Of a DNA stretch of 64,000 nt, positions 27,888 to 37,853 are shown piece by piece. The stretch comes from Bacteroidetes bacterium CG2_30_33_31 (GTDB lineage Bacteria; Bacteroidota; Bacteroidia; Bacteroidales; UBA1556), in contig MNXP01000054.1 in assembly GCA_001872625.1 (NCBI GenBank), forward strand, positions 1 to 64,000. Reading direction: 5' to 3'. How positions within the stretch are numbered: the stretch's first letter is position 1; each line of letters begins with the position of its first letter. The notes beneath the pieces are model-generated. The model was not told where the DNA came from. It made no database searches and worked only from the letters and a program-made list of their open reading frames with translations. The position numbers were made by a program, and so were the translations under genes.

Positions 27888-29798
27888 CTATTTTTCAGGT
27901 TTAATAATTTCAACAGAGCGTTTAATAAATTCAGCCAAGTCTTTACCTTTTAATAAGTTTTGAGATAACATTGCTAAATCAATAAGCTGTTTCACAATCT
28001 TTTCCTTGTGTTCTTCATCATTATCATTCACCAGTTGATAAACTAATGCATGATTTGAATTTACAACCAAATTGTATTGGTCTGGAAGTTCGCCATAAAA
28101 TGACATTCCGCCGCCACCACCCATAGCTTGCATATCTTTCATACGTCTCATAAATTCAGGTTGATTAATTTGAACTGCTTGTTCATCTTCGTTCATACTT
28201 TCAAAAACCACAGAATATGATTTGGAATCTAAGGACTTTTCAAAAACGGATTTTATCTTATTTTGCTCATCTTCAGATATTTTTGATGGAATTTGCTCGT
28301 CTTTTTTGATGAGTTTATCAATTGTATCAGCGTCAACACGAGAGAAACTAAATTTTTCTAATTTCTGTTCCAATTGATTTATAAAGTGGCTATCTAAAAT
28401 ACCATCCATTAGCAGCACATCGTAATTGCGATTTATGGCAGTTTCGATATAACTATATTGAGCATCTAAATCATTGGAATAAAGAGCTATTAATTTGCCA
28501 TCTTTATCTGTCTGAAGTTCTTTTATTTTCTCCTTATATTCTTCAATGGTAAAATATTTTTCGTCTAAGTTTCTAAACAAAGTAAATTTCTCTGCTTTTT
28601 CATAGAATTTTTCATCTGAGAGCATTCCATATTCTATAAAAACTTTAATATCGTTCCATTTTTTCTCGAAAGATTCACGGTCATTTTTGAAATTATCTTC
28701 CAGTTTATCAGCAACTTTTTTGGCTATATGGTTAGAAATCTTCTTTACATTTGAATCGCTTTGCAGATATGAGCGCGACACATTCAAAGGAATGTCGGGA
28801 GAATCGATAACACCATGAAGAAGTGTCAAAAATTCAGGAACAATATCTTTTACGTCGTCGGTAATAAAAACTTGATTAGAATAAAGTTGAATCTTATCTT
28901 TCTGTATTTCAATATTTTTCTTGATTTTTGGGAAATAGAGTATTCCCGTCAAATTAAAAGGATAATCAACATTTAGATGAATCCAAAACAGAGGTTCATC
29001 GAATTGCATAGGATAGAGTTCGCGATAGAAATTGATATAGTCTTCATCTTTCAATTCGGTAGGAGATTTTTTCCATAAAGGCTTGGTATTATTGATTATG
29101 CGTGGAATTTTTATTTCCTTCTTTTCAGCTTTGCCGTCTTTATCTTTCTTTTCATCATCATCCACCCATTTGGATTCTTCGCCAAATTCAATTTCTACAG
29201 GTAAAAATTTGCAGTATTTATTCAGAATTCCTAAAATGCGCTGTTCATCTAAAAACTCTTTAGATTCCTCAGAAACGTGGAGTATAACTTCCGTTCCTCT
29301 ATTTTTTTTGTCTGAATCTTCTATAAGATATTCTGGGCTGCCATCACATTCCCAACGAACAGCCTTTGTTCCAGGTCCTTTTTTATAGCTTTTCGATTTT
29401 ATTTCCACTTTTTCGGAGACCATAAATGCTGAGTAGAAGCCAAGACCAAAATGACCAATAATATTTGTGCCATCAATATCTTTAAACTTTTCAACAAACT
29501 CTTCGGCACTCGAGAATGCAATCTGATTTATATATTTTTCAATCTCTTCTGCCGTCATTCCTATACCACTATCAATAATTTTTATGGTTTTTCCCTTGGA
29601 ATCTAAGACAATTTTAATTGTCAAATCTCCTAATTCTACATCAGATTTTCCTCCTCTTACAAGGGCTTTCATTTTCTCGGTAGCATCTTCAGCATTAGAT
29701 ATTAATTCCCTTAAAAATATTTCATGATCAGAATATAGGAATTTTTTTATAACCGGAAAAATGTTTTCGGTTTGCACATTTATCTTACCTTTTTGCAT
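27888..29798 (-). CDS. htpG: Molecular chaperone HtpG (Hsp90)
   Basis: A 636-residue Hsp90. The GHKL ATPase domain has ELISNAEDATEKM, DSGIGMTAEEI and GHFGLGFYSAFMVSEKVEI. The middle domain includes NVSRSYLQSD with the conserved Arg near ATP. The C-terminal dimerisation domain begins after about 510. The charged linker (KKDKDGKAEKKE) near residue 220 is short, as in bacterial Hsp90. It helps refold clients in the cytoplasm with DnaK. Monocistronic. Confidence 0.96.
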   Translation of the reverse strand: MQKGKINVQTENIFPVIKKFLYSDHEIFLRELISNAEDATEKMKALVRGGKSDVELGDLTIKIVLDSKGKTIKIIDSGIGMTAEEIEKYINQIAFSSAEEFVEKFKDIDGTNIIGHFGLGFYSAFMVSEKVEIKSKSYKKGPGTKAVRWECDGSPEYLIEDSDKKNRGTEVILHVSEESKEFLDEQRILGILNKYCKFLPVEIEFGEESKWVDDDEKKDKDGKAEKKEIKIPRIINNTKPLWKKSPTELKDEDYINFYRELYPMQFDEPLFWIHLNVDYPFNLTGILYFPKIKKNIEIQKDKIQLYSNQVFITDDVKDIVPEFLTLLHGVIDSPDIPLNVSRSYLQSDSNVKKISNHIAKKVADKLEDNFKNDRESFEKKWNDIKVFIEYGMLSDEKFYEKAEKFTLFRNLDEKYFTIEEYKEKIKELQTDKDGKLIALYSNDLDAQYSYIETAINRNYDVLLMDGILDSHFINQLEQKLEKFSFSRVDADTIDKLIKKDEQIPSKISEDEQNKIKSVFEKSLDSKSYSVVFESMNEDEQAVQINQPEFMRRMKDMQAMGGGGGMSFYGELPDQYNLVVNSNHALVYQLVNDNDEEHKEKIVKQLIDLAMLSQNLLKGKDLAEFIKRSVEIIKPEK

Positions 29799-29953
29799 AT
29801 TATTTCTGTTTATAATTGATTTGTATTTTGAGGCTCGATATTAGTCAAAGGTTATGCCAGCACCCTAAAACTGACATATTGGCAAATTTAAAATCAAATT
29901 TTTTTTGAAATTTTTCTCTGCAATATTTTATAATTTAAAAGTATTAATCATTT

Positions 29954-29961
29954 TATCTTTG
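29954..29961 (+). promoter_or_regulatory. TATCTTTG -7 box, aminotransferase gene
   Basis: TATCTTTG ends 4 nt before the ATG at 29966, which predicts a leaderless or nearly leaderless transcript. No -33 TTTG is seen. Confidence 0.4.
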
Positions 29962-29965
29962 CTAA

Positions 29966-30820
29966 ATGAGTTCAATCGAAAATTATATAATATTTAACGG
30001 CAAAATACTTAAGCATAAAGCATTTACCTTGAAAACCAGCAATAGGAGTTTTCTCTATGGCGATGGATTATTTGAATCGATTCGCGTAATTGATGGTACA
30101 CCACTTTTTTTGTACGACCACTTGTCGAGATTACATAGTGGCATGAAGTTGCTTAAAATGTCTTTTGAATATGATATAATTCCTGATTTTGAAAACCTAT
30201 TTTATGAACTTTTAAAGGCTAATAAAATTGATACTGGAGCATATATTAGGCTTAATGTCTTTAGAAAAGATGGTGGTAAATATTTACCAACAAATAGAAA
30301 TGTTGATTTTTTGATAGAAATATTTAGGATTCAAAATGAATTTTTATTGCAAACCCAAAAAGTTACTCTTGGAATTTTTTCAGACCTACTAAAACCAATA
30401 AATATCTTAAACTTAATAAAAAGCAATAATGCTCAGTTTTTTGTGATGGCATCGATTTATGCAAGCGAAAATAATTTTGATGAAGTGCTGATTTTAAATG
30501 AGAACAAACAAATTATTGAAGCCACATCTTCCAATTTATTTGCAATTATTGGAAATAAATTAATAAGTCCACCCTTGGATTCTGGTGTTCTTCCAGGAAT
30601 TATGCGTAAGCAAGTGCTGAAATTATGTGATGAATTAGGCTTCGAAATATTAGAGCAATGTCCTACCCAAAGTCAGCTTATTGAGGCCGATGAAATTTTT
30701 CTCACTAACGCAATTATTGGAATAAAAGCTGTTGATTTTTTTATTAATAAAAATTACGCTAAGACACAATCTACCAAATTATTACAAAAAATTAGTTTGA
30801 TAAAAGATACTTCTCTTTAA
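29966..30820 (+). CDS. Aminotransferase class IV (BCAT/aminodeoxychorismate lyase family)
   Basis: A 284-residue fold-type IV PLP enzyme. RSFLYGDGLFESIRV is the N-terminal signature. The PLP lysine is probably in NLIKSNNAQ (about residue 152). The phosphate-binding region is EATSSNLFAI, followed by GVLPGIMRKQVL and IFLTNAIIGIKAV. The family includes branched-chain aminotransferase, D-amino-acid transaminase and 4-amino-4-deoxychorismate lyase; the residues I can see do not separate these. It is a single gene, convergent with tamB. Confidence 0.82.
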   Translation: MSSIENYIIFNGKILKHKAFTLKTSNRSFLYGDGLFESIRVIDGTPLFLYDHLSRLHSGMKLLKMSFEYDIIPDFENLFYELLKANKIDTGAYIRLNVFRKDGGKYLPTNRNVDFLIEIFRIQNEFLLQTQKVTLGIFSDLLKPINILNLIKSNNAQFFVMASIYASENNFDEVLILNENKQIIEATSSNLFAIIGNKLISPPLDSGVLPGIMRKQVLKLCDELGFEILEQCPTQSQLIEADEIFLTNAIIGIKAVDFFINKNYAKTQSTKLLQKISLIKDTSL

Positions 30821-30857
30821 AGTATTTTGCATTCTGTACATCAACTTTTAGAACTGC

Positions 30858-30915
30858 GGGTTTGCGGGTTTGGGGGTTTGGAGGTTTGGAGGTTTGCGGG
30901 TTTGGGGGTTTGGGT
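30858..30915 (+). repeat. G-rich 8-bp tandem repeat
   Basis: Seven tandem octamers with consensus GGGTTTGG, drawn from GGGTTTGC, GGGTTTGG and AGGTTTGG/C, fill 30858-30913 and a partial unit follows. The G tracts on the + strand are suitable for a G-quadruplex. The array lies in the 170-bp gap between the convergent aminotransferase and tamB genes, outside any coding sequence. Confidence 0.88.
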
Positions 30916-30990
30916 AGGATGATGAAAATGGAATTTCTTTCAATGTTCTTATATTCCATGTTAATCCAAACATGGTAGAAATTTATTGTT

Positions 30991-33900
30991 TTATTTTTGA
31001 GATTCTAATTTATTAGTTTTTTCAAAAAGCTCCCTTAGATTATCAAATTCTTTGCGGTAAACAATTCCAACTCCTTGTGTATATGGGGCTTTCTTAAGAA
31101 AAGGTTCGTCGTAATTAGTTCTATTAAAGGCTTTTGCTTTTAAGTTTCCGTTTTTGGTAATTTTATATTCCATATCAAAATCACCAACAACTCTTGTAGA
31201 ATTTTGGTCTTTCATATCTCCACCAGAGCCAAATTTGCCATCAATCAAAAGTCTATCGTTGAATGCTTGATACGACATAGAAACAGCAAATTCTTGACTT
31301 GTAACATCATCACCAGGAACATAAGAAACTCCAATATCAACATCATTTGACATTTTACTTAGCCAATTACTAACTTGATTTGCAAGCATTTCAGTGGCAT
31401 TTGAGGCTATGGAATTTGGATTTGTGGCATTGCTGTAACCACTTGGTGCTTGAAATGTACCTAACATCAAAAGGCTAATGAAATTCTTATTCATAATATC
31501 CTGATTTGTTTCTCCAGAACTCGCAAATAAAACCATATTTACCAACTCTTTTGTGGTGCTGCTTTCCTCAGGAAGTTCTATGTTGAAGGCGATATCGGGC
31601 GATACCAGATTGCCATTAATGTTAATTACACAATCTACTTTTGAACGACGTTTGTAAACGGAAGAAGTATCAACCATCCTTAGCAAATCATAGAGTTTAG
31701 CCTCAGTTCGATAGACAGCTTGAAGATTCATTTTCGCATTCATAACATCTCCATTCCAACGTATGCTTCCACCGGGTTTCAAATAAAAATGTTTGTTAAT
31801 TATATTTCTCATGGTGAAAAGATAATCTCCCTTGGTGATTTCATAAGTACCATACATATTTACGTTCATAAGTCTGTCAATAGTCATTCTTATATTGCCA
31901 GCACCATTGGCTGTAATTATATCGCCAACAGTCTCATCCATTACAAGTTGAACTGTAGCCTCAGGAGTCATATCGAATTCTAATTTCAGGCTCATATTAT
32001 ATTCTTCATCTGTTTTCTTAGGTGCAGCTTTTAAAGTGGTATCTTTTACAATAAAACTAATAAATTCTGTCGTCTGCACTGAGGAAGATTCAGACATTGG
32101 AATAGCTATCTTACTATTGCGCAATGGTTTAACATATATGTCAAATTTTAAATCTGTCAAAGGGCCATCGATTGTTATTTTTGCATCGCCTACGCCATAG
32201 CCATAAAATAGCTCATTATCTACTTTAGTGGTATTTAGCAAATTAATGTTTTCTGCATCCACCGACAGCTCCATTCTCATATCTGCAAAATTTTTATGGT
32301 ACATTTTGAAGGTCAAATCGCCCGAATGAGATTTACCGCTGCTGTATTGTGAATCATGAATTTTTGCATGTTCAAAGCCAAAATAATTAGGTTTAAATAC
32401 GAAATTATCATTGATAGAATATTCAGTATTTAAATAATCGACCTTCAAAGCATTAATGTTGGTTTTCAAAAATCCACTGATAAGAGGCGCTTCTAAGGTG
32501 CCATCAAGTTTAAGATTGCCTGAAGCTGTGCCTTCAATTTTTGAGCTAAACGAAGATAAATAAGGCTGAATACTCCTCAAAGGAAAATTGCTGGTGATAA
32601 TTTCTAAGTCTAAATTTTGTTCTTTACTGTATGGGAAATAATATCCATCAACGCTTACAGTATTCATTGGAATTGATAATTTATTATTCAGAATATCAAC
32701 ATTTAAGCCTACGGCTTGAAGTTTGTCGTTCCAGAGTGCCTTAATCGATAAATCGCCCAAATATGATTCATTGAAATTAAGATTTTCTACTTTAAAATTA
32801 GAAGTAAAATTTGGATGATCCCAAAGTTTCGACAAGTCCACATAACCAGTTACTCGACCTTGCAAATTTGTTTGATATCCACGCAGAAAAAAGTTCAAAA
32901 AGCTCAGTTCAAAGTCATTAAAACTTAACTTCATTAAATCTGTTGGTGAGTCTGAAATTATGCCATCAATATTTAAGCTATTTAGTCCTGATACAAGTCT
33001 TAAATCACTGACATTCAAATAGTGGTGCTTATATATAATATTGTTATGCTGTTTAAGCCGCCAAAGTGAATCTTCAATAAAGACGTCCAATTGAGTTATT
33101 GAGGCTTGAATGTTTTCGCTTCCCAAAAAGTGTACTCCACTTTTAATAATTGCCCTTTTGGTAGAATCGCCACTTTTGCCTATGGAGAAAGAAATATCTG
33201 CACTATCTCTAAATACTCGAGAAATAAGCTGTAAACTGTCAAATTTTAGGCTGTCGTTTATGACAAATTTTGATGCTCTTACCAAAATGTTGAATGTGTC
33301 CAAATGGCCCGAAATAACTGATGATACAGATTTAAATTTTTTGCCAACGTAAGAAATTTCTGGCACTTTCAATTTTATATCGAGCAAATGTTTTTTGGCA
33401 TTAAATAATCCATTTAGGTTAGAATGGTCAGAAATCATCAAATCGGGATAAAAAATTTCTGACAAATCTTTTGTGTTTTTTAGATTGAAGTTAAATTTAA
33501 AAAACTGATTGCCAACTATATCAAGGTCTTTTTGTACTTTCTGAGGCTTATACTTTTCACCGTTTAAAAGCGAAGGGATAAAATTATCGAGCAAATAGGT
33601 ATAAACTTTTGTTAAATCTTTGAAGTTGAATTCACCATTTATTTTGCCGTCAATATATTTTGAGTCGATGGAAATATCGCGGTTTACACCTTGGTTCGAG
33701 CTGGCAATAGTAATATTTCCACCTTGATAAAGTTTGTCATTATAGAGATAAATTATTGAGTCAGCATCAATATTTCCTCTAATATTATCAATGCTATTTC
33801 CTTGAGCGTCAACTATTAAATGTCCACTTATTGTTCCGAAGGAATCAGCATTCGACATAAAAAGTCGGTCGAGGCGGGCATTAGCAATTTTCGCATCAAA

Positions 33901-35430
33901 TTTATAAATTGGTAGTTTGTAGGCGAAATTATAACTTCCAGCAGCCACCAAGTGGAAGAGGCTATCCTGAGAAATTACCTTGGCAGAAATTTCTCTATTT
34001 TTAATATTCCCAACCACACTCGAATGGCGATAGGTATATTTAGCAATTCTAATATTTGACACATCAAGATTAATTTCGGCAACAGCATCTTTTGTCAAAC
34101 CTTGGCCATTAATTTCACCATTCAAACTTAAATTTCCTATATTTACTCCACCGATAAATTTTCCTAAGTCGAAATTTTTTAAGTCAATTTTTCCGTTGTA
34201 AGCCAGAGAATTAGAATCTTTTAGAGGTTTAAGTAAAATGTCGGTTTCAAGACTTCCAATAGCTGTATTAAATTTTGCATTGGCCACAAAATCATTATAA
34301 AATCCTGTAAAACGGCCATTGATATTTATATTTTGAAGAGATTTAATATTGTCAGGCAACGGAATAGTTTCTTTGTTGGGCAGCAATATAGAATTTATAT
34401 CATTGCTATTGGTAATGAACTTATTAACCTTAATATCGATAAAGGATTTTTCAATATCTGGTAATCCAGCAAGGCTAATTTTTCCATCAAAATGAGTGAT
34501 TTTGCCATAATCAAACTTAAAGTTTTTCAATTTTAAGTTGGCTATGCTGCCAATGATATTACCAGAGGCCGAAAAGACATCATTCATTCCTTTTAAATCG
34601 GGCGCAAAATATTTTATATCTGCAATATTAATTTTGGAAGAATCCAGCTGCGTATTGAAATTTATTTTATTTATAAAATCGAGCCAATCTCCCCAATGAT
34701 TATATTTGAATTCAAATTGAGAGTTTATCTCCGAATTTGGTGTAAGGAAATATAAATCGTTGATTGTGAGTCTGTCGGAACCTAATATTACATCTCCGAC
34801 CATATTTTTTATTTGAAAACCAGAAGTTTCTTTAATAGAAAATGACTTGAAATTAGCAAAGAAATAACCTGTATCGATTCTAAAATCTCTTACTGATGCG
34901 TTGATATTGCTAACGTCTAAATGGTAATAATCTATGCCATTAGGGTATTTTTTTTCATTTTCATCGTCCAAGATATATCTGCCATTTCTTATAATTATTT
35001 TGTTGATTCCAAAGATTGAAGGCTTTGATGCTGTGGTATCTGTGGAGGCGAAATGGTCGATGATAAATTGAAAGTTTACATCTTTTTCTCCTTTATAATA
35101 TCGCATGGCAAGATATAAATCATTGATTTCCAAATTAGAAAGTACAAATTTATTTCTTTTTCTTTGAAATGAACTAAATCTACTTATCAATTCTTTGGCT
35201 TTGAAAAAATCATTTTTATGGTGGTCTTTTATAGTAATATTTTGCAACACAACATTCATAAACCACGATATATCAACGCCTTCAATACTTACTTCTGTTT
35301 GCAAATCTTTAGATAGTTTGTCGGCAATTTTTGTTATTAGCCAAGTTTGCACCGAGGCAGTTCTAAAAATGAAATACGAGATTATCAATAGCCCAAGAAA
35401 GGCTAATAAACTGTATCTCAATATTTTCAA
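30991..35430 (-). CDS. tamB: Translocation/assembly module TamB (AsmA-like inter-membrane protein)
   Basis: A 1479-residue protein with one N-terminal membrane anchor (SLLAFLGLLIISYFIF), a very long repetitive beta-strand-rich region that should form a hydrophobic groove, and a C-terminal TamB domain (about 1080-1460, containing VNINGNLVSPDIAFNIELPE). Family members bridge inner and outer membranes and are linked to outer-membrane protein assembly and phospholipid transport. No TamA gene is adjacent, as is usual in Bacteroidota. A TACCTTTG box lies about 50 nt upstream. Confidence 0.92.
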   Translation of the reverse strand: MKILRYSLLAFLGLLIISYFIFRTASVQTWLITKIADKLSKDLQTEVSIEGVDISWFMNVVLQNITIKDHHKNDFFKAKELISRFSSFQRKRNKFVLSNLEINDLYLAMRYYKGEKDVNFQFIIDHFASTDTTASKPSIFGINKIIIRNGRYILDDENEKKYPNGIDYYHLDVSNINASVRDFRIDTGYFFANFKSFSIKETSGFQIKNMVGDVILGSDRLTINDLYFLTPNSEINSQFEFKYNHWGDWLDFINKINFNTQLDSSKINIADIKYFAPDLKGMNDVFSASGNIIGSIANLKLKNFKFDYGKITHFDGKISLAGLPDIEKSFIDIKVNKFITNSNDINSILLPNKETIPLPDNIKSLQNININGRFTGFYNDFVANAKFNTAIGSLETDILLKPLKDSNSLAYNGKIDLKNFDLGKFIGGVNIGNLSLNGEINGQGLTKDAVAEINLDVSNIRIAKYTYRHSSVVGNIKNREISAKVISQDSLFHLVAAGSYNFAYKLPIYKFDAKIANARLDRLFMSNADSFGTISGHLIVDAQGNSIDNIRGNIDADSIIYLYNDKLYQGGNITIASSNQGVNRDISIDSKYIDGKINGEFNFKDLTKVYTYLLDNFIPSLLNGEKYKPQKVQKDLDIVGNQFFKFNFNLKNTKDLSEIFYPDLMISDHSNLNGLFNAKKHLLDIKLKVPEISYVGKKFKSVSSVISGHLDTFNILVRASKFVINDSLKFDSLQLISRVFRDSADISFSIGKSGDSTKRAIIKSGVHFLGSENIQASITQLDVFIEDSLWRLKQHNNIIYKHHYLNVSDLRLVSGLNSLNIDGIISDSPTDLMKLSFNDFELSFLNFFLRGYQTNLQGRVTGYVDLSKLWDHPNFTSNFKVENLNFNESYLGDLSIKALWNDKLQAVGLNVDILNNKLSIPMNTVSVDGYYFPYSKEQNLDLEIITSNFPLRSIQPYLSSFSSKIEGTASGNLKLDGTLEAPLISGFLKTNINALKVDYLNTEYSINDNFVFKPNYFGFEHAKIHDSQYSSGKSHSGDLTFKMYHKNFADMRMELSVDAENINLLNTTKVDNELFYGYGVGDAKITIDGPLTDLKFDIYVKPLRNSKIAIPMSESSSVQTTEFISFIVKDTTLKAAPKKTDEEYNMSLKLEFDMTPEATVQLVMDETVGDIITANGAGNIRMTIDRLMNVNMYGTYEITKGDYLFTMRNIINKHFYLKPGGSIRWNGDVMNAKMNLQAVYRTEAKLYDLLRMVDTSSVYKRRSKVDCVININGNLVSPDIAFNIELPEESSTTKELVNMVLFASSGETNQDIMNKNFISLLMLGTFQAPSGYSNATNPNSIASNATEMLANQVSNWLSKMSNDVDIGVSYVPGDDVTSQEFAVSMSYQAFNDRLLIDGKFGSGGDMKDQNSTRVVGDFDMEYKITKNGNLKAKAFNRTNYDEPFLKKAPYTQGVGIVYRKEFDNLRELFEKTNKLESQK

Positions 35431-35480
35431 AAATGTTTTAATTGTAAATCTTTTGAGTTATTAATTTTAAATAACGTTTC

Positions 35481-35488
35481 AAAGGTAG
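35481..35488 (-). promoter_or_regulatory. TACCTTTG -7 box, tamB
   Basis: Minus-strand TACCTTTG followed by AAACG, about 50 nt before the tamB ATG. It matches TAnnTTTG. Confidence 0.4.
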
Positions 35489-35540
35489 TTTATTTTGTCG
35501 AATTGGAAAATTATTTTAGCTACCAAAAATTTATAATAGC

Positions 35541-36257
35541 TTAGTCCTTAATTTGTTCGGCAAAATAGCTTTCTAATTCGTTCAAAGTGCTTGTGGAGGT
35601 TTCAATATCTTTAACAATATCGCCCTTGTGCAGAACAACTATTCGCTTGCAAACATCTGTTACATGATTTAAATCGTGACTCGAAATAAGCATGCTGATA
35701 TTTTTTTCTGTGGACAATTTATTTAATAATTTCTTTAAAATTATTTGAGATGTAGGGTCAAGATTGGAAAATGGTTCGTCAAGAATAATGATTTCAGGAT
35801 TGCTCATGATGGCAGCTGCAATTCCAACTTTCTTTTGATTTCCTTTAGAAAGATCGCGTATATATTTCTTTTTTTCTAAAATCTCATCGCCAAAAAAATC
35901 ACGAAAAGATTTCAAAAATTCTTCGATATCGCCAGCGGATAAGTTGTTGAGCTTGCCCACAAAATCGAAATATTCTTCAGGGGATAAATAATCTATCAGA
36001 AATCCTTCATCGAGAAATGAGCCTGTATAAATTTTCCAATCTTCACTGCCAGCCACATTTTTGCCTTTAGATTCTATATGGCCTTCGTTGGCACGAATCA
36101 AATCCAGTATCAACCTAAAAAAAGTTGTCTTTCCGGCGCCATTATTTCCAACTAATCCAAAGCTTTCTCCTTCTTTAATCTTCAAATTTGCAATGTTTAA
36201 AACCACCACGCCAGAATAAATTTTCTTTAATCCTTTTACTGTAATAATATTTTCCAT
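35541..36257 (-). CDS. ABC transporter ATP-binding protein
   Basis: A 238-residue ATPase. Walker A is GNNGAGKT (37-44). The signature motif reads LSKGNQKKVG in place of canonical LSGGQ, common in exporters of this subgroup. Walker B is PEIIILDEPFSNLDPTS, and the switch His lies in ISSHDLNHV. It starts 26 bp after the DUF5687 permease gene and should power it. The exported substrate is unknown. Confidence 0.92.
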   Translation of the reverse strand: MENIITVKGLKKIYSGVVVLNIANLKIKEGESFGLVGNNGAGKTTFFRLILDLIRANEGHIESKGKNVAGSEDWKIYTGSFLDEGFLIDYLSPEEYFDFVGKLNNLSAGDIEEFLKSFRDFFGDEILEKKKYIRDLSKGNQKKVGIAAAIMSNPEIIILDEPFSNLDPTSQIILKKLLNKLSTEKNISMLISSHDLNHVTDVCKRIVVLHKGDIVKDIETSTSTLNELESYFAEQIKD

Positions 36258-36283
36258 AATAATTTGTTTTTCAATGTTATAAT

Positions 36284-37762
36284 CTATGATTGACGAAATC
36301 CTTCAGAGATTTTATACCTATTTTTTTCAAAAAATTTTACTGCGTATTTTATAAGTATTTTGTGGCTCAAAAAACCAGAAATGCCTATAATTGTGAATAT
36401 TAATAGAGATGTATTTACATTAAAAAAAATCATCAATATTTTGAAAATTATTGCTGGGAAAGCAATAAGTGGAACTGCGGCAATAAAATTGTTGATGCCA
36501 ATACCTTGATAATTCATGGAAGCACCTTTTGCTAATTCCATCCGCTTTCGGTTGAAGGAAGCTGTGAATAAAAGTAATGGCGCATTTATGCCAATATTAT
36601 AAATGAATGCTACCGTATTTATCAGCAAAATGTCTTTGCCAAAATATACGTATGGTGTTGTTAATATGAACATTAATAATGTAGGTGTAGCAATCAGATA
36701 ATATTTAGCTGTAAAGAAATCCTTTCGACTAATGTTCGATGATTGTAAAAAATCGAAATGTCGACTTTCCCATGATAAAATATATTGACCATAAGCCATC
36801 ATAAATCCGCCAGTAACGAATATTCCTACAAAAACAAGCCATCCAAAACTATTTCTGTATAAATCTTGAGGATAAAAAAGGAGACCATAAAGAAGAAACA
36901 TTGGAGTCATATATAATATTGATTTTGAACGTTTGTGCCGAAGAAGAAGTTTAATTTCATTTAATACAAGTTGGCCTACTTTGCCATAATTGCCAATGAT
37001 TGTAAATTTAGAGGAGATGCTTTCTGATGCATTTTTTGTGGAAGGCAAATCTTCTAAATAGCTGTTTTTTATGATGTATTTATAAGATAAAATGAATGAA
37101 ATTATTGACAAACCTATTGGTATCAAAATCAATGAAAAGTTGTTTTGCAATGCTTCAAAATAGCTTTTGCTTAAGTCGGAAAGTGAATATAATTTCATAT
37201 TTTCTAAAAGAAATGCCATGACTATAATTCCAATTATTATAAAGAAAATCAAGGAGTTATTATTAGATTTTCTTTTCAGCCATAGTAAGCTAAAATTGCT
37301 TGTCATATCGAAAAAGAATATTGCTCCAAACCATACCAAAGCTGTGATGGAGGAGTATTCGTGGCTCATAAATTTTATGGCAAAGGGCAAAAAAAGTATG
37401 AAAGGTATGAAATTAAAAAATGTTGATAGCGAACGCAATTGAACATACATTGCGATTTTTGACCTTTTGATAGGGAGATGCAAAAACTGCCCAATTTCCG
37501 CCGTAGGTAAGTTCTGCATAAAAAATCTCGATAGAAAAGTCAATAGAAAATAATATAAAAAAATGCTTTCAAGCATAAGCTCTGGTGCACCTTCGGGGTC
37601 AATGGACAAAAGAATTTCATCGAGAAAATATCCTAACAAAACAAATTCTGCGGTCAGCATAAAAAGTATAAAACCTATGAAGATATTTAATGCTAAATTT
37701 TTTTGCCAGATTGACGAACGTGCTGCTTTTTTTATTTGAAGAGCAATAAAATTTTTAATCAT
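36284..37762 (-). CDS. DUF5687 ABC transporter permease
   Basis: A 492-residue integral membrane protein with about ten or more hydrophobic segments. A conserved cytoplasmic-loop segment (LPIKRSKIAMYVQLRSL near residue 95) and SRKDFFTAKYYLIATPTLLM resemble ABC-2-like permeases of the DUF5687 family, which is characteristic of Bacteroidota. It is paired with the ATPase gene downstream, so together they form an exporter of two permease and two ATPase subunits. Function unknown. Confidence 0.8.
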   Translation of the reverse strand: MIKNFIALQIKKAARSSIWQKNLALNIFIGFILFMLTAEFVLLGYFLDEILLSIDPEGAPELMLESIFLYYFLLTFLSRFFMQNLPTAEIGQFLHLPIKRSKIAMYVQLRSLSTFFNFIPFILFLPFAIKFMSHEYSSITALVWFGAIFFFDMTSNFSLLWLKRKSNNNSLIFFIIIGIIVMAFLLENMKLYSLSDLSKSYFEALQNNFSLILIPIGLSIISFILSYKYIIKNSYLEDLPSTKNASESISSKFTIIGNYGKVGQLVLNEIKLLLRHKRSKSILYMTPMFLLYGLLFYPQDLYRNSFGWLVFVGIFVTGGFMMAYGQYILSWESRHFDFLQSSNISRKDFFTAKYYLIATPTLLMFILTTPYVYFGKDILLINTVAFIYNIGINAPLLLFTASFNRKRMELAKGASMNYQGIGINNFIAAVPLIAFPAIIFKILMIFFNVNTSLLIFTIIGISGFLSHKILIKYAVKFFEKNRYKISEGFRQS

Positions 37763-37787
37763 AATAAGATGAAATAAATTAAGAAAC

Positions 37788-37795
37788 CAAAAATA
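37788..37795 (-). promoter_or_regulatory. TATTTTTG -7 box, ABC exporter operon
   Basis: Minus-strand TATTTTTG followed by GTTTC, about 25 nt before the DUF5687 ATG, directly downstream of the FKBP gene terminator. Confidence 0.4.
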
Positions 37796-37796
37796 T

Positions 37797-37837
37797 GAAA
37801 AAATGGAAATTCTTTTATCATAAAAGAATTTCCATTT
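37797..37837 (-). terminator. FKBP-gene terminator
   Basis: A perfect 17-bp inverted repeat, AAATGGAAATTCTTTTA (37801-37817) with TAAAAGAATTTCCATTT (37821-37837). On the minus strand the stem is followed by a T run. It lies 17 bp after the FKBP gene stop. Confidence 0.88.
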
Positions 37838-37853
37838 CTAAAAGAATTTTTTT

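Noticed and set aside
32000-33400. ORFs antisense to tamB (31720..31983, 33110..33352)
   Set aside because: They overlap a clear long coding sequence and show no family features.
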